Of a stretch of 64,000 bases of DNA, positions 15,786-24,315 are shown piece by piece. Both the position numbers and the translations under genes were made by a program. Where the stretch lies: positions 124,001-188,000 of the forward strand of contig CAVZGE010000011.1 in the NCBI GenBank assembly GCA_963774745.1, given 5' to 3'. This DNA is from Prado023 sp963774745. GTDB taxonomy: Bacteria; Actinomycetota; Actinomycetes; S36-B12; CAIYMF01. The notes under the pieces are model-generated. The model saw nothing but the letters and a program-made list of their open reading frames with translations, was not told where the DNA came from and did not search any database. Position 1 is the stretch's first letter. Each line of letters starts with the position of its first letter.

Positions 15786-18494
15786 TCACGGGATGAGTCC
15801 CAGGTCGCGGGCCCGGCGGACAGCGTCCCGTCGGTTGCTCACGTCGAGCTTGCGGTAGGCGCCTTTGAGGTGGGCCTTGACGGTGTTGACGGAGACGTAG
15901 GACTCGGCGGCGATCTCGCTGTTGCTCTTCATGGTGGGCAGTTCGGCCAGGACGGCGAGCTCGCGGGCGGTCAGCGGCTCGATCAACGGCTGCGGTTCAG
16001 GGGCTGACGGCCCGCCCCGGGCGAGCCGGGTCGCGAGCCCTGTAGTGAATGCGTCAGTGCTGGCGCCACCCGGGTGGAGCTCCCTCAGCAGGGGGGCGAT
16101 GCCGGGCTCGGCGACCTGGAAGGGCCGTACCAGCCCGCTGGGTCGGGCCAGGTCGATGGCATGACCGAGCGCGTCCACCGCTTCGGCCCGCAGCCGCCGG
16201 CGATCGGCGACGTGGGCGAGCACGATCCACGCTTCGACCTGTGCGACGAGGTCGGCGATTGTGGCGTTGTCCTGTCCGGAGGTGGCCCGCTGGGCGGCCT
16301 CCCGGGCTCCGGCCAGGTCACCAGTCGCGAGCAGCAGGCGTGCGCGACTGGCGTGGCCGGTGGCGCTCGAGCGTGAGAATCCGGCCGAGACTGGCGCCGG
16401 GCCGGTCAGCCGACCCGAATCGCCGGTGACCAGCGAGATCTCGGTCATCAGGCGCTCGACTTCGTCGGCGAGGTGGTCCGGGGCTGTCCAGCCGGAGAGC
16501 TGGGCCCGGATCCGGGCGGCGGCCTGTTCGGCCGCGCGGGGGCGTCCCAGGGAGACAGCGGTCAGGCCCTGGGTGATGGTCAGGGCCAGCAGCGGCGCTG
16601 GTTCCACGCCGCCCATGTCGGCGGCGAGCCCCGCGGTGGCGGCCCTGTCCGCGCCTTGGGCGTCGCCGCGGAGCAGGCGTGCGGTCGCCAGTGTCCAGTG
16701 CGCGGGGCGGATGTAGAACATCGAGGCCCAGCCGCGGGCGGCCGCGGACTCCACGACCGCCACGGCCAGCAGTTGTGCCTCGTCGAGTCGGCCCTCGATC
16801 AGGTGGCACATCGCCAGGTGTCCCCGGGCGGTGACCCGGGTGATCTCGATGTCGCTGGCCGGGTCGAGGATCTCGACCTGCTCGAACGAGGTTCGCGCTT
16901 CAGGTGTGTGGCCGGTCCACAGCAGGCCGACGCCGCGGTTGTGCGCGGCGATCGCCCGGTAGCTGTCCGCGGCCGGGAACGGGTCCGCGGCGTCGAGGGC
17001 TCTCATCGCTGCCGCGCCCGAGGCGAGGGTGCCGGCGGCATCTCCCCGGTGCCGTGTGCGGGCCCCGGCGAGTAGTTCGAGCAGGATCACCGCGGCGGGA
17101 TCCGGCGGCGACTCGTCGTGGTCCAGCAGGGCCCGCGCCTGGGCTACGTGCTCGTCCATGGCGTCGATCTGCCCGCTTGCCAGGCCCAGTCCCGCGGCGC
17201 ACAGCTGGATCGGGACCGAGGCGGGCAGCTGCCCGTACGGGACGTGGCGCAGCTGCTGGGCCAGGATGGGCCGGGCCGCCCCGACCAGGGCCGGCCCGGC
17301 AGCGGCTGTGAAGATCGCGGCGAACAGGGACCAGTCGCCGGCCGCTGCGGCGTGCTCCAGGGCGGTCAGCGGCTCGCGGGAGGCCAGCCAGGTGGCGGCC
17401 GCCCGGTGGGCGGCCAGGAAGGCCTCGGGGTCGTCGCGGCGCAGGGTGTGCACGAGCAGGTCGCGCAGCAGGGGGTGGTAGCGGAACCAGGTCCGATCGG
17501 GACCCAGGGCGGTGACGAACTGGTTGGTGCGCTCAAGGCGCTCCAACAGTGCCTGTCCTCGGGAACCCGGGATGATCGCATCGGCGAGCTCCGCGGTCAG
17601 TCGGTCCGCTACCGCCGTGCGCAGCAGGAACTGCCGGGTGGCGGGGTCGTTGCGATCGAGCACCTCGGCCAGCAGGTACTCGCTGACCGACTGCTCAGTA
17701 CCCGTGAACTGGCTGATCGGGTTGTCGGACCCCGGGCGGGACAGGTACATGGTCGCCAGCCGCACCCCGGCGGGCCATCCCTCGGTGTGCGCCAGCACCT
17801 GGTCGACGTCCTGGCGGGTCAGGGCCAGCGACGCGGCACGCCCCATCCGCTCGACCTCGTCAGGCCCGAAGGCCAGGTCCCGGGAGGTCAGCTCGACCAG
17901 TTGGCCCTCGACGCGCAACTTGTGCAGGGCGAGCAGCGGATCGACTCGGGTGAGCAGGATCAGCCGCAGCGGGCTGTGGAGGTCGACCAGCCGTTGCACG
18001 GCTTCGAGGACACCTGCGTCCTCGATCACGTGGAAGTCGTCGAGGACCAGCACCATCGGCCCGGGCAGCGTGGCCAGGCCCTGGTGCAGGGTGACCATGA
18101 CCTCCGCCGGGACGCCCGCCGCGGTCGAGGCGCGGCTCAGCGGATGGTCGGTCGGGATGGCTCCGGTGGCCAGGATCGCCTGGAGCAGGTCACGCCAGAA
18201 GACGTTCAGGTGGTCGTCGATGTCGGTCAGGGTCAGCCAGGCCACCGGGAGGTCGCCACGCGAGGCCACCCATTGGGCGACCGCTGTCGACTTGCCCCAG
18301 CCCGGACCGGCCGAGACCACAGTGAGCCGCCGGACGCTGGCCGAGTCCAACAGTCCGCGCAACTCAGGGCGGGCGATGGTGCCGGTCGAGGGAACCGGCA
18401 CCGACCTGCGCGCGTCGTCCCGGTCGCCCCGGCGTGGCCCCAACCCAGGGCTGGCCCCAGAGGGCACAGGGGCTTCCACGGGCGTCGGCGACAC
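15786..18494 (-). CDS. MalT-like LuxR-family ATPase regulator
   Basis: This is about 902 residues from a GTG at 18494. A Walker A G-P-G-W-G-K-S-T lies at 63-70 and a Walker B L-V-L-D-D-F-H at about 148-154, forming a STAND-type ATPase. A winged helix and a long TPR-like helical region follow. A LuxR DNA-binding domain closes the protein (L-T-A-R-E-L-A-V-L and V-S-V-N-T-V-K-A-H-L-K-G-A-Y-R-K-L). Such regulators sense a small ligand and activate transcription as oligomers. It is divergent from the SulP operon, with operator copy 3 between them. There is no clear ribosome site at the start, so it may begin slightly elsewhere. Confidence 0.88.
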   Translation of the reverse strand: MSPTPVEAPVPSGASPGLGPRRGDRDDARRSVPVPSTGTIARPELRGLLDSASVRRLTVVSAGPGWGKSTAVAQWVASRGDLPVAWLTLTDIDDHLNVFWRDLLQAILATGAIPTDHPLSRASTAAGVPAEVMVTLHQGLATLPGPMVLVLDDFHVIEDAGVLEAVQRLVDLHSPLRLILLTRVDPLLALHKLRVEGQLVELTSRDLAFGPDEVERMGRAASLALTRQDVDQVLAHTEGWPAGVRLATMYLSRPGSDNPISQFTGTEQSVSEYLLAEVLDRNDPATRQFLLRTAVADRLTAELADAIIPGSRGQALLERLERTNQFVTALGPDRTWFRYHPLLRDLLVHTLRRDDPEAFLAAHRAAATWLASREPLTALEHAAAAGDWSLFAAIFTAAAGPALVGAARPILAQQLRHVPYGQLPASVPIQLCAAGLGLASGQIDAMDEHVAQARALLDHDESPPDPAAVILLELLAGARTRHRGDAAGTLASGAAAMRALDAADPFPAADSYRAIAAHNRGVGLLWTGHTPEARTSFEQVEILDPASDIEITRVTARGHLAMCHLIEGRLDEAQLLAVAVVESAAARGWASMFYIRPAHWTLATARLLRGDAQGADRAATAGLAADMGGVEPAPLLALTITQGLTAVSLGRPRAAEQAAARIRAQLSGWTAPDHLADEVERLMTEISLVTGDSGRLTGPAPVSAGFSRSSATGHASRARLLLATGDLAGAREAAQRATSGQDNATIADLVAQVEAWIVLAHVADRRRLRAEAVDALGHAIDLARPSGLVRPFQVAEPGIAPLLRELHPGGASTDAFTTGLATRLARGGPSAPEPQPLIEPLTARELAVLAELPTMKSNSEIAAESYVSVNTVKAHLKGAYRKLDVSNRRDAVRRARDLGLIP

Positions 18495-18545
18495 GAGCGG
18501 ATCGTATCCGGGGACGACACCCCTGACGTGCCTGCGCCCGGCCGG

Positions 18546-18568
18546 GGGACTACCCGCTGCGGGTGATG
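18546..18568. promoter_or_regulatory. Dyad operator, copy 3 (between regulator and SulP operon)
   Basis: GGGACT, then ACCCG-CTG-CGGGT, then GATG. The element lies 51 bases from the regulator's start and 55 bases from the first gene of the SulP operon, so one bound protein could control both directions. Confidence 0.6.
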
Positions 18569-18623
18569 CGAGCCCCGCTCCGACGGGTCGACGCTGGGGT
18601 GACACGAGGAGCGGGGTGCGCCG

Positions 18624-18860
18624 ATGCTGACCAGGCGGTACGAGATCTTCATCCGGGGGTTGGTGCCCGCGTCCCTGCTCCAGGAGATCAGCGACTCCCA
18701 TCCCGACCTGGAGGCCCAGACAGTCCTGCGCGGGCAGGTCCGTGACCAGGCCGAGCTCCAGGGCGTGCTGCGCCACCTGCACAGCTTCGGCCTGGAACTC
18801 GTCGAGATGCGCCAGGCACCGGCCGACCCGGTCGGCCACCGACCGGCCGAGCACCCCTGA
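18624..18860 (+). CDS. Small ferredoxin-fold-like protein upstream of SulP genes
   Basis: This is a 78-residue soluble protein: strand Y-E-I-F-I-R-G, helix, strand, then a helix-strand L-R-H-L-H-S-F-G-L-E-L-V-E-M. The beta-alpha-beta pattern suggests a small ferredoxin-like (ACT- or PII-like) fold. It shares the same plan with the next gene. It may sense a ligand or bind the transporter. No named family is recognised. It is the first gene of a plus-strand operon, with GAGGAG upstream. Confidence 0.65.
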   Translation: MLTRRYEIFIRGLVPASLLQEISDSHPDLEAQTVLRGQVRDQAELQGVLRHLHSFGLELVEMRQAPADPVGHRPAEHP

Positions 18861-18871
18861 GGGGGCGACCA

Positions 18872-19096
18872 ATGATCGATGTGGAGATCGTCGTTGCCGG
18901 CGCCCTGGGCGACCTCGTCCTGTCCACCCTCCCGAGTTTCACCGCCGAACGCCGGCTGTTCACCCGGATCATCGTGGCCAACCAGCGACAAGCAGGTGCG
19001 GTCCTGGAGGCCCTGGAGGCTGCGGGTCTGGAGGTCGTTGCTGTGACGGAACGCGCGCCCGACTCCAGCAGCGCTGGGGAGGAGCGCCATGGCTGA
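18872..19096 (+). CDS. Second small ferredoxin-fold-like protein
   Basis: This is a 74-residue protein: V-E-I-V-V-A-G, a helix, T-R-I-I-V-A-N strand, then L-E-A-A-G-L-E-V-V-A-V. The layout is like its 78-residue neighbour (11 bases apart), so they may be divergent duplicates. Its end overlaps the start of the first SulP gene by eight bases, which implies coupled translation and a role tied to that transporter. Confidence 0.65.
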   Translation: MIDVEIVVAGALGDLVLSTLPSFTAERRLFTRIIVANQRQAGAVLEALEAAGLEVVAVTERAPDSSSAGEERHG

Positions 19097-20795
19097 CACC
19101 GCACCTGCCCCAGCCCCGTCCCCCGGTACTCGAGGGCTCTGGTCACCCGCTCCGCCCACGTGGTTGACCGGGTACCAGCGCCGCTGGGTCGTGGCCGATG
19201 TGCTGGCCGGGCTGACCCTGTGGGCCCTCGTGGTCCCCGAGGCGATCGCGTTCGCGTCGATCGCCGGCGTGCCGGCCCAGTTCGGCCTGTACTCGGTCCC
19301 GTTGGCGGTGCTGGGCTACGCCTGGTTCGGAAGCTCCCAGCGCCTGTTCGTCGGCCCCAGCTCCACGATCGCCGCCCTGACCGCGACCGTCGTCGCCCCG
19401 CTGGCGGCCGCCTCGACCGACAATTACGTGCTGATGGCGGCCACGCTGGCGATCCTCACCGGCGTGATCTACCTGGTCCTGGCCGTGCTGAAGCTGGGGT
19501 TCATCTCCCGGCTGTTCGCCCGCCCGGTGCTCGACGGGTTCATCGTCGGGCTCGGGGTCTTCATCGCAGTGGGGCAGCTGCCCAAGGTGGTGGGCATCGA
19601 GAAACCGCCCGGGAACAGCGTGCAGCAGCTCGTCGAGCTGGTCCGAGAGGTGGGGTCCTGGGACCGGCTCACCGTGGCGATCGGCGTCGGGTCGTTCGTC
19701 GCCCTGCTCGTGCTGGAGCACCTGATCCCGAAGGTGCCGGCCACGATCATCGTGGTCGCGGTCTCCGTGGCGCTGGTGACCGCCCTGTCCCTGGCGGATC
19801 GCGGCGTCGAGGTCGTCGGCGACATCCCCTCCGGCTTCGCGATGCTGCCCTGGGTCGGGATCACCATCTCCGACGTGTGGGCGCTGCTGCCCGGGGCGCT
19901 GGCCCTGGTCGTCGTCGGGTTCGCCCAGTCCCTGGCGATCGTCAAGGCATACGCGGCCAAGGACCACACACCGGTCGATGCCAACCGCGAGCTCATGGCC
20001 TACGGAGTGGCGACCCTCGGGGCCGGGGTCCTGCAGGGCTTCCCCCCGGCCGGCAGCCTGTCGAAGTCCGCCGCCGCCGAACGCGCGGCCGCCCGCAGCG
20101 CGATGGCCTTCGTCATCTCCGCCGGACTCGTCGTGCTGACCATCCTGTTCCTCACCGGCTTCTTCGCCAACCTTCCCGAGGCCGCGCTCGGAGCCGTCGT
20201 GATCCACGCCGTGTCCGGGATGATCAAGCCGCTGAAGATCTGGGGCCTGCGCCAGATCCGGGTCCCCGACTTCTGGCTGGCCCTGTTCGCCTTCCTCGGC
20301 GTCGTGCTCATCGGGGTCATGGCCGGAATCGTGATCGGCGTGGTCCTCAGCCTGGTGCTGCTCCTGCAGCGCCTGAGCCGACCCCACACCGCCGTGCTCG
20401 GCCGGCACCCGCAGCGCGGCTACGTCGACCTCGCCGTGTACCCCGACGCCGCGCAGACCCCCGGAACGCTGATCTTCCGAGTCGACGGACCGCTGGTCTT
20501 CGCCAGCGTCGAAGGGGCGCTGGACACCCTGCGCGCTGCCGTGCACGACAGCACCCCCACCCCCGCACTGGTGGTCCTCGACCTCAGCGCCTGCTACGAG
20601 ATCGACGTCACCGCCGCCGACGCCCTCGCCGCCCTCGTCGACGACCTGCGCCGAGAAGGCACTGAGATCCGATTCGCCGGCGCCCACCGGCAGCTGCGTG
20701 ACTACGCCGCACGCCTGCGACTTGCCGAGCTCGCCGGACTGGCGAACCCCTATCCCACGGTCGACGCCGCCCTCGACCCCCAGAACGGGAACTGA
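19089..20795 (+). CDS. SulP-family anion transporter with STAS domain
   Basis: This is a 568-residue protein with about 12 hydrophobic segments. The N-terminal SulP signature is P-E-A-I-A-F-A-S-I-A-G-V-P, followed by G-L-Y-S-V and G-S-S-Q-R-L-F-V-G-P-S-S-T. A cytoplasmic STAS domain follows from about residue 450, with L-V-V-L-D-L-S-A-C-Y-E-I-D. SulP proteins carry sulfate, bicarbonate or related anions, and the substrate cannot be told here. GGGGAGGAG precedes the ATG. It is in an operon with two small proteins before it and a second SulP after it. Confidence 0.9.
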   Translation: MADTAPAPAPSPGTRGLWSPAPPTWLTGYQRRWVVADVLAGLTLWALVVPEAIAFASIAGVPAQFGLYSVPLAVLGYAWFGSSQRLFVGPSSTIAALTATVVAPLAAASTDNYVLMAATLAILTGVIYLVLAVLKLGFISRLFARPVLDGFIVGLGVFIAVGQLPKVVGIEKPPGNSVQQLVELVREVGSWDRLTVAIGVGSFVALLVLEHLIPKVPATIIVVAVSVALVTALSLADRGVEVVGDIPSGFAMLPWVGITISDVWALLPGALALVVVGFAQSLAIVKAYAAKDHTPVDANRELMAYGVATLGAGVLQGFPPAGSLSKSAAAERAAARSAMAFVISAGLVVLTILFLTGFFANLPEAALGAVVIHAVSGMIKPLKIWGLRQIRVPDFWLALFAFLGVVLIGVMAGIVIGVVLSLVLLLQRLSRPHTAVLGRHPQRGYVDLAVYPDAAQTPGTLIFRVDGPLVFASVEGALDTLRAAVHDSTPTPALVVLDLSACYEIDVTAADALAALVDDLRREGTEIRFAGAHRQLRDYAARLRLAELAGLANPYPTVDAALDPQNGN

Positions 20796-20797
20796 CC

Positions 20798-20848
20798 ATG
20801 CCCGACGCGCCATCCTGGGCGTGGGCCGGCCGAACAGGAGGGCAGTGA
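20798..20848 (+). CDS. 16-codon leader-type frame coupled to second SulP
   Basis: This is an ATG frame of 16 codons placed three bases after the first SulP stop. It ends with a TGA that shares its A with the ATG of the next SulP gene (TGATG). The AGGAGG that serves the second SulP lies inside it. It may keep ribosomes moving between the two genes. A chance frame is possible. Confidence 0.25.
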   Translation: MPDAPSWAWAGRTGGQ

Positions 20849-22530
20849 TGGCCAAGGTGGCGTGGGGCCGCGAGACGATGGCCGGCCTGGCCGGGGCGAT
20901 CGGGTCAGTCCCCGACGGGATGGCCACCGCAGTGCTGGCCGGGGCCAACCCGATGGCCGGGCTGTACGCGTCGTTCGCCGGACCCGTCGCCGGCGGACTG
21001 ATGCAGTCCACCACGGTCATGGTGATCGCCACCACCTCAGCCGCAGCGGTCACCACAGCTGAGGTCATGAACGGCGGCCCGGTCGACCCGATCCGCACCC
21101 TGGCCACGCTCACGGTGCTGGGCGGGGCGTTCATGCTCCTGGCCACCCTGCTGGGTTTCGCTCGCCTGATGCGGTTCGTGTCCGCGTCGGTGATGAGCGG
21201 GTTCATGTTCGGCGTCGGGCTGATCCTCATCCTCGGCCAGCTCGCCGACGCCACCGGGGTCACCACCAGCGGCGGGTCCACCCTGGAGAAGGCGCTGAAC
21301 ACCCTGCGCCAATGGCAGTCCTTCGACCGGGCCTCGGTCCTCACAGCCGCCGCGGCCATCGGGATCAGCATCATCCTCGGGCGCGGGAGATGGGTGGCCC
21401 TGGCACCCCTGGTCGCGATCGTGATCCCCGCCGTGGTCCTCACCGCGACCGGCGCCGACGTCGCCACCGTGGCCTCGACCTCAGGACCCATCGCCGTCGG
21501 CCTGCCACCCCTGGTCCTACCCGACCTCGGGCTGATCTCCCCGACCCTGATCGCCTCCGCCGCCGCACTGACCCTCGTGGTCCTGGTCCAAGCCGCGGGC
21601 GTCGGCGCGGCCTACCCGAACACCGACGGCAGCCGCAACGACGTGAACCGCGACTTCTACGCCCAGGGCGGGTCGAACGTGGCCTCCGGCCTGCTCGGCG
21701 GCATCCCGGTCGGCGGCAGCGTCGGACAGACCGCGTTCAACGTGATGGCCGGCGGGCGCACCCGCTGGGCAGTCGTGATCAGCGGGCTGTGGATGCTGGT
21801 CTTCGTCGTCGCGCTGGGCCCGCTGCTGTCCGAGGTGCCGATCCCGGCCCTCGCGGGGCTGCTCATCCTGGCCGGCTTCGGGTCTCTGAAACCCCGCGCC
21901 CTGGCCCGCTCCTGGCAGACCAGCAAGTCCTCCGGAGCCGCCGCACTGGTCACCATGGTGGCCACCCTGCTGGTGCCGATCCACATCGCCGTGCTGATCG
22001 GTGTGATCCTCACCCTGCTGCTCGTCGGGATCAACAGCGCATCCACCACCCACATCGTCACCCTCGAACCCGTCGGCCCAGGCCGCTGGCGCCGCGGTCC
22101 CGTACCCCGCTCACTGCCGCCGAGGCAGATCACCGTCCTCGACGTCGAAGGCCCCGGGACGTTCACCTCCGTACCCGGGCTGTTCGAACACCTGCCCCAG
22201 CCGCCGGAAGAGGCCGCGCCCGGTGCCGGGCCCGGCAGCAGGACGCTGGCGGTCGTGATCCGGCTCCGTGGCCACCTACGCACCAACCTGACCCTCGTCA
22301 AGGCCCTCGAGACCTACGCCGCAGGTGTCACGGCCGCAGGAGGCTCGCTCATCGTGTGTGGGCTCCAACCAGCGACGATCACCCAGCTCCGATCCGCCGG
22401 CCTGCCCGACACGATCACGCTGATCCCCCAGGGCGAGGAGACCGACGGCGCACTCGCCGAAGCCCACGATCGAGCGGCCGCGTGGCTGGGGCGCCCTGAG
22501 GACTCACCTCCAGCACATCCCCACCCCTGA
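20848..22530 (+). CDS. Second SulP-family transporter with STAS domain
   Basis: This is a 560-residue protein from the ATG at 20848, which follows AGGAGG by six bases. G-S-V-P-D-G-M-A-T-A-V-L-A-G-A-N-P-M-A-G-L-Y opens the SulP core, with about 12 segments and Q-A-A-G-V-G-A-A-Y-P-N in the middle. The C-terminal roughly 130 residues form a divergent STAS domain with a Gly/Pro-rich insertion. It differs clearly from the first SulP, so the pair may act as two systems or as a hetero-complex. Confidence 0.85.
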   Translation: MAKVAWGRETMAGLAGAIGSVPDGMATAVLAGANPMAGLYASFAGPVAGGLMQSTTVMVIATTSAAAVTTAEVMNGGPVDPIRTLATLTVLGGAFMLLATLLGFARLMRFVSASVMSGFMFGVGLILILGQLADATGVTTSGGSTLEKALNTLRQWQSFDRASVLTAAAAIGISIILGRGRWVALAPLVAIVIPAVVLTATGADVATVASTSGPIAVGLPPLVLPDLGLISPTLIASAAALTLVVLVQAAGVGAAYPNTDGSRNDVNRDFYAQGGSNVASGLLGGIPVGGSVGQTAFNVMAGGRTRWAVVISGLWMLVFVVALGPLLSEVPIPALAGLLILAGFGSLKPRALARSWQTSKSSGAAALVTMVATLLVPIHIAVLIGVILTLLLVGINSASTTHIVTLEPVGPGRWRRGPVPRSLPPRQITVLDVEGPGTFTSVPGLFEHLPQPPEEAAPGAGPGSRTLAVVIRLRGHLRTNLTLVKALETYAAGVTAAGGSLIVCGLQPATITQLRSAGLPDTITLIPQGEETDGALAEAHDRAAAWLGRPEDSPPAHPHP

Positions 22531-23013
22531 GGCCCTGGGGCAGGAGTCGAGCCGAGGGATTGATCGTCGTCGTACCCCTCAAGGACCCTGACATCACCCA
22601 CGGACGGCTCCTCCTCCCCCGAGCCGAAGGTCCCCGCCCCGAGGGTGAGGGTCCTCCTGGGAGTTCGGACTGCCCAACGCGCGCGACAGGCAGCGGAATG
22701 CCGCACCCTGCCGGCTCCCTCACCGCTCACGTGCGGCGGTTCCCGGCCAGCACCAGGGCACCCGCGGGGGACTCGTCCCGCTGGGTCGTTGGCTGCGTTC
22801 CGAAGGGGTCGCAATGGTCGGGGACCCGTTCCCCACCTGGTGACCCGGTCAGCCGGTGGCCAGATCCACCCGCCGGTACCCGCCCCTGGACGCTGCTGCG
22901 GGGGCTCCCCTTGGCTGGTGCTCGACGTCAGGCGACCGGCATTGGCCGACGCGGGACCGGTCTGCCGGCGCGACTCCTCTCGAAGGGGACCGCCCACCGG
23001 CGGCGCGAGGAGG
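22531..23013. other. 483-bp stretch without a supported gene
   Basis: This region lies between the end of the SulP operon and the convergent small gene at 23014. Several short frames exist but none has family similarity or a ribosome site. I see no clear terminator with a T-run and no riboswitch-like fold. Confidence 0.4.
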
Positions 23014-23298
23014 CTAGAGGGTCGCTGACTCAGCGACCTCGACGACCCAGCCATCGACATTCTGGATCGTCCCGGCGGCTGGACCTTGCCAGAGGGCCCG
23101 GAGCCTCACCAGGAACTGGTCCGCTTCATCGCGGCCCTCGAAGTCCAGGTCGATCATGACCAGGCCGGGGTCGTCCACCGGACGGCAGATGCGGTAGGCA
23201 GTAACGCCGCTGCCCTTGCGGTCCAGGGGATCCGCGTCGAACATCGCCTTCCAGTCGGCGAAGTCCCGCACCGTGTGTTGCATATGCACCATCACCAT
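23014..23298 (-). CDS. Small dimeric alpha-beta-barrel-like protein
   Basis: This is a 94-residue protein: H-M-Q-H-T-V-R-D-F-A-D-W-K-A-M-F-D, then Y-R-I-C-R, V-M-I-D-L-D-F and a final helix (D-E-A-D-Q-F-L-V-R-L). This is the strand-helix-strand-strand-helix order of ABM-type ferredoxin-like dimers. Such proteins range from monooxygenases to stress proteins, and no catalytic residue can be assigned. GGAGGT precedes the ATG. It is convergent with the SulP operon. Confidence 0.65.
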   Translation of the reverse strand: MVMVHMQHTVRDFADWKAMFDADPLDRKGSGVTAYRICRPVDDPGLVMIDLDFEGRDEADQFLVRLRALWQGPAAGTIQNVDGWVVEVAESATL

Positions 23299-23404
23299 GA
23301 CTACCTCCAGTAGCTCGCATCGCCCTGAGCGCCAGGTCAGGGTGACCTAACCGATTCACCATACGGTTCCACCGAGCACCAGGGAAGGGCCCGGCCGCGA
23401 TACC

Positions 23405-24037
23405 GGTCGGGAGCGGATCGACGACGCACACCTCACCGCCGTGGCCGACGAGTTGCTCGCTGCTGGCTACCGGGCCCAGGCCTTTCGGCTGGACGTCAGC
23501 GACTCCGACCAGGTCCGCGCGCTGGTCGACGTGGTCCACGAGGATGGCGGACAGATCGACGTGCTGGTCAACAACGCAGGTGTTGTCTTCGGCGGGGCAT
23601 TCCTCGACGTCCCGATTGAGGCACACCTCACCACGCTGCGGGTGAACGCGCTCGGCCCGGTCATGCTCACCCACGCGTTCCTCCCCGACCTGATCAGCAG
23701 GCAGGACGCCCACCTGGTGAACGTGGCCAGCGCCGCCGGGTACCTCCCGGTTCCGATGAGCACGACCTACGCGGCCAGCAAATGGGCGACTCTCGGGTTC
23801 TCCGAGTCGATCCAGGCCGAGCTGGTCGTCGATGCCGTGCTGCACAACCGGACCCACGTGCGCGAGCCGTTCATGGTCAAGACGATCCCCGCCCTCAAGG
23901 GGCTACTACCCGAGGCGAGTTTCAACGCACTGTCGCAGTTGCTCGGCCTAACCTCGAGCATGCGCACATGGCACGGCCACACCAGCCAAGCGACCCCGCG
24001 GGCGGGGAGTCCACGGCAAATGGGCACGGCGCTCTGA
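23405..24037 (+). pseudogene. Decayed short-chain dehydrogenase
   Basis: The frame keeps the middle of a classical SDR: V-L-V-N-N-A-G-V-V-F-G-G, the catalytic Ser in V-A-S-A, and Y-A-A-S-K. It closely resembles the intact SDR at 30807. It lacks the N-terminal nucleotide-binding G-A-S-G-I-G region, and about 45 residues between S-I-Q-A-E-L and V-V-D-A-V-L are missing without loss of frame. The end also drifts. No functional product is expected. Confidence 0.75.
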
Positions 24038-24211
24038 CCGTCCGTGCGCGCCGACTCGCGGCCGGAGTGACCGCATCCAGTCAGAGCACCGTCAGAGGAG
24101 CCTCAGACACGAACCCCGCCAGGTCGATCGTGTGAAGGCTGGACTCCGGCGTAGCCCCCTTCCTGCTCTGCGGCGGACCTGTCAGAGCCGCACCGAATTG
24201 CCGCCGGGCCC

Positions 24212-24250
24212 TTGACCCTCGAGGCTGCGCGTGCCCTACTTGGGTAGGGC
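24212..24250 (+). promoter_or_regulatory. Promoter with dyad upstream of TolB-like lipoprotein
   Basis: TTGACC (24212-24217) and CCTACT (24235-24240) are 17 bases apart. A perfect dyad GCCCTAC-TTGG-GTAGGGC (24233-24250) covers the -10, as expected for a repressor site. The start codon of the lipoprotein lies 65 bases further on. Confidence 0.5.
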
Positions 24251-24315
24251 TGGCTGCCCCCTCCTCTGGTTCCCTCCACCTCCGCCGGGGCACTTACGGA
24301 ACGGGGCGAGACGTC

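Noticed and set aside
22531..23013. Possible riboswitch or hidden gene after the SulP operon
   Set aside because: No conserved core of a known riboswitch and no family similarity was found in any frame.
23345..23368. AACCG/CGGTT dyad upstream of the ABM-like gene as a fourth operator copy
   Set aside because: Arm bases and spacing differ from the ACCCG-N3-CGGGT sites, so the likeness is too weak.
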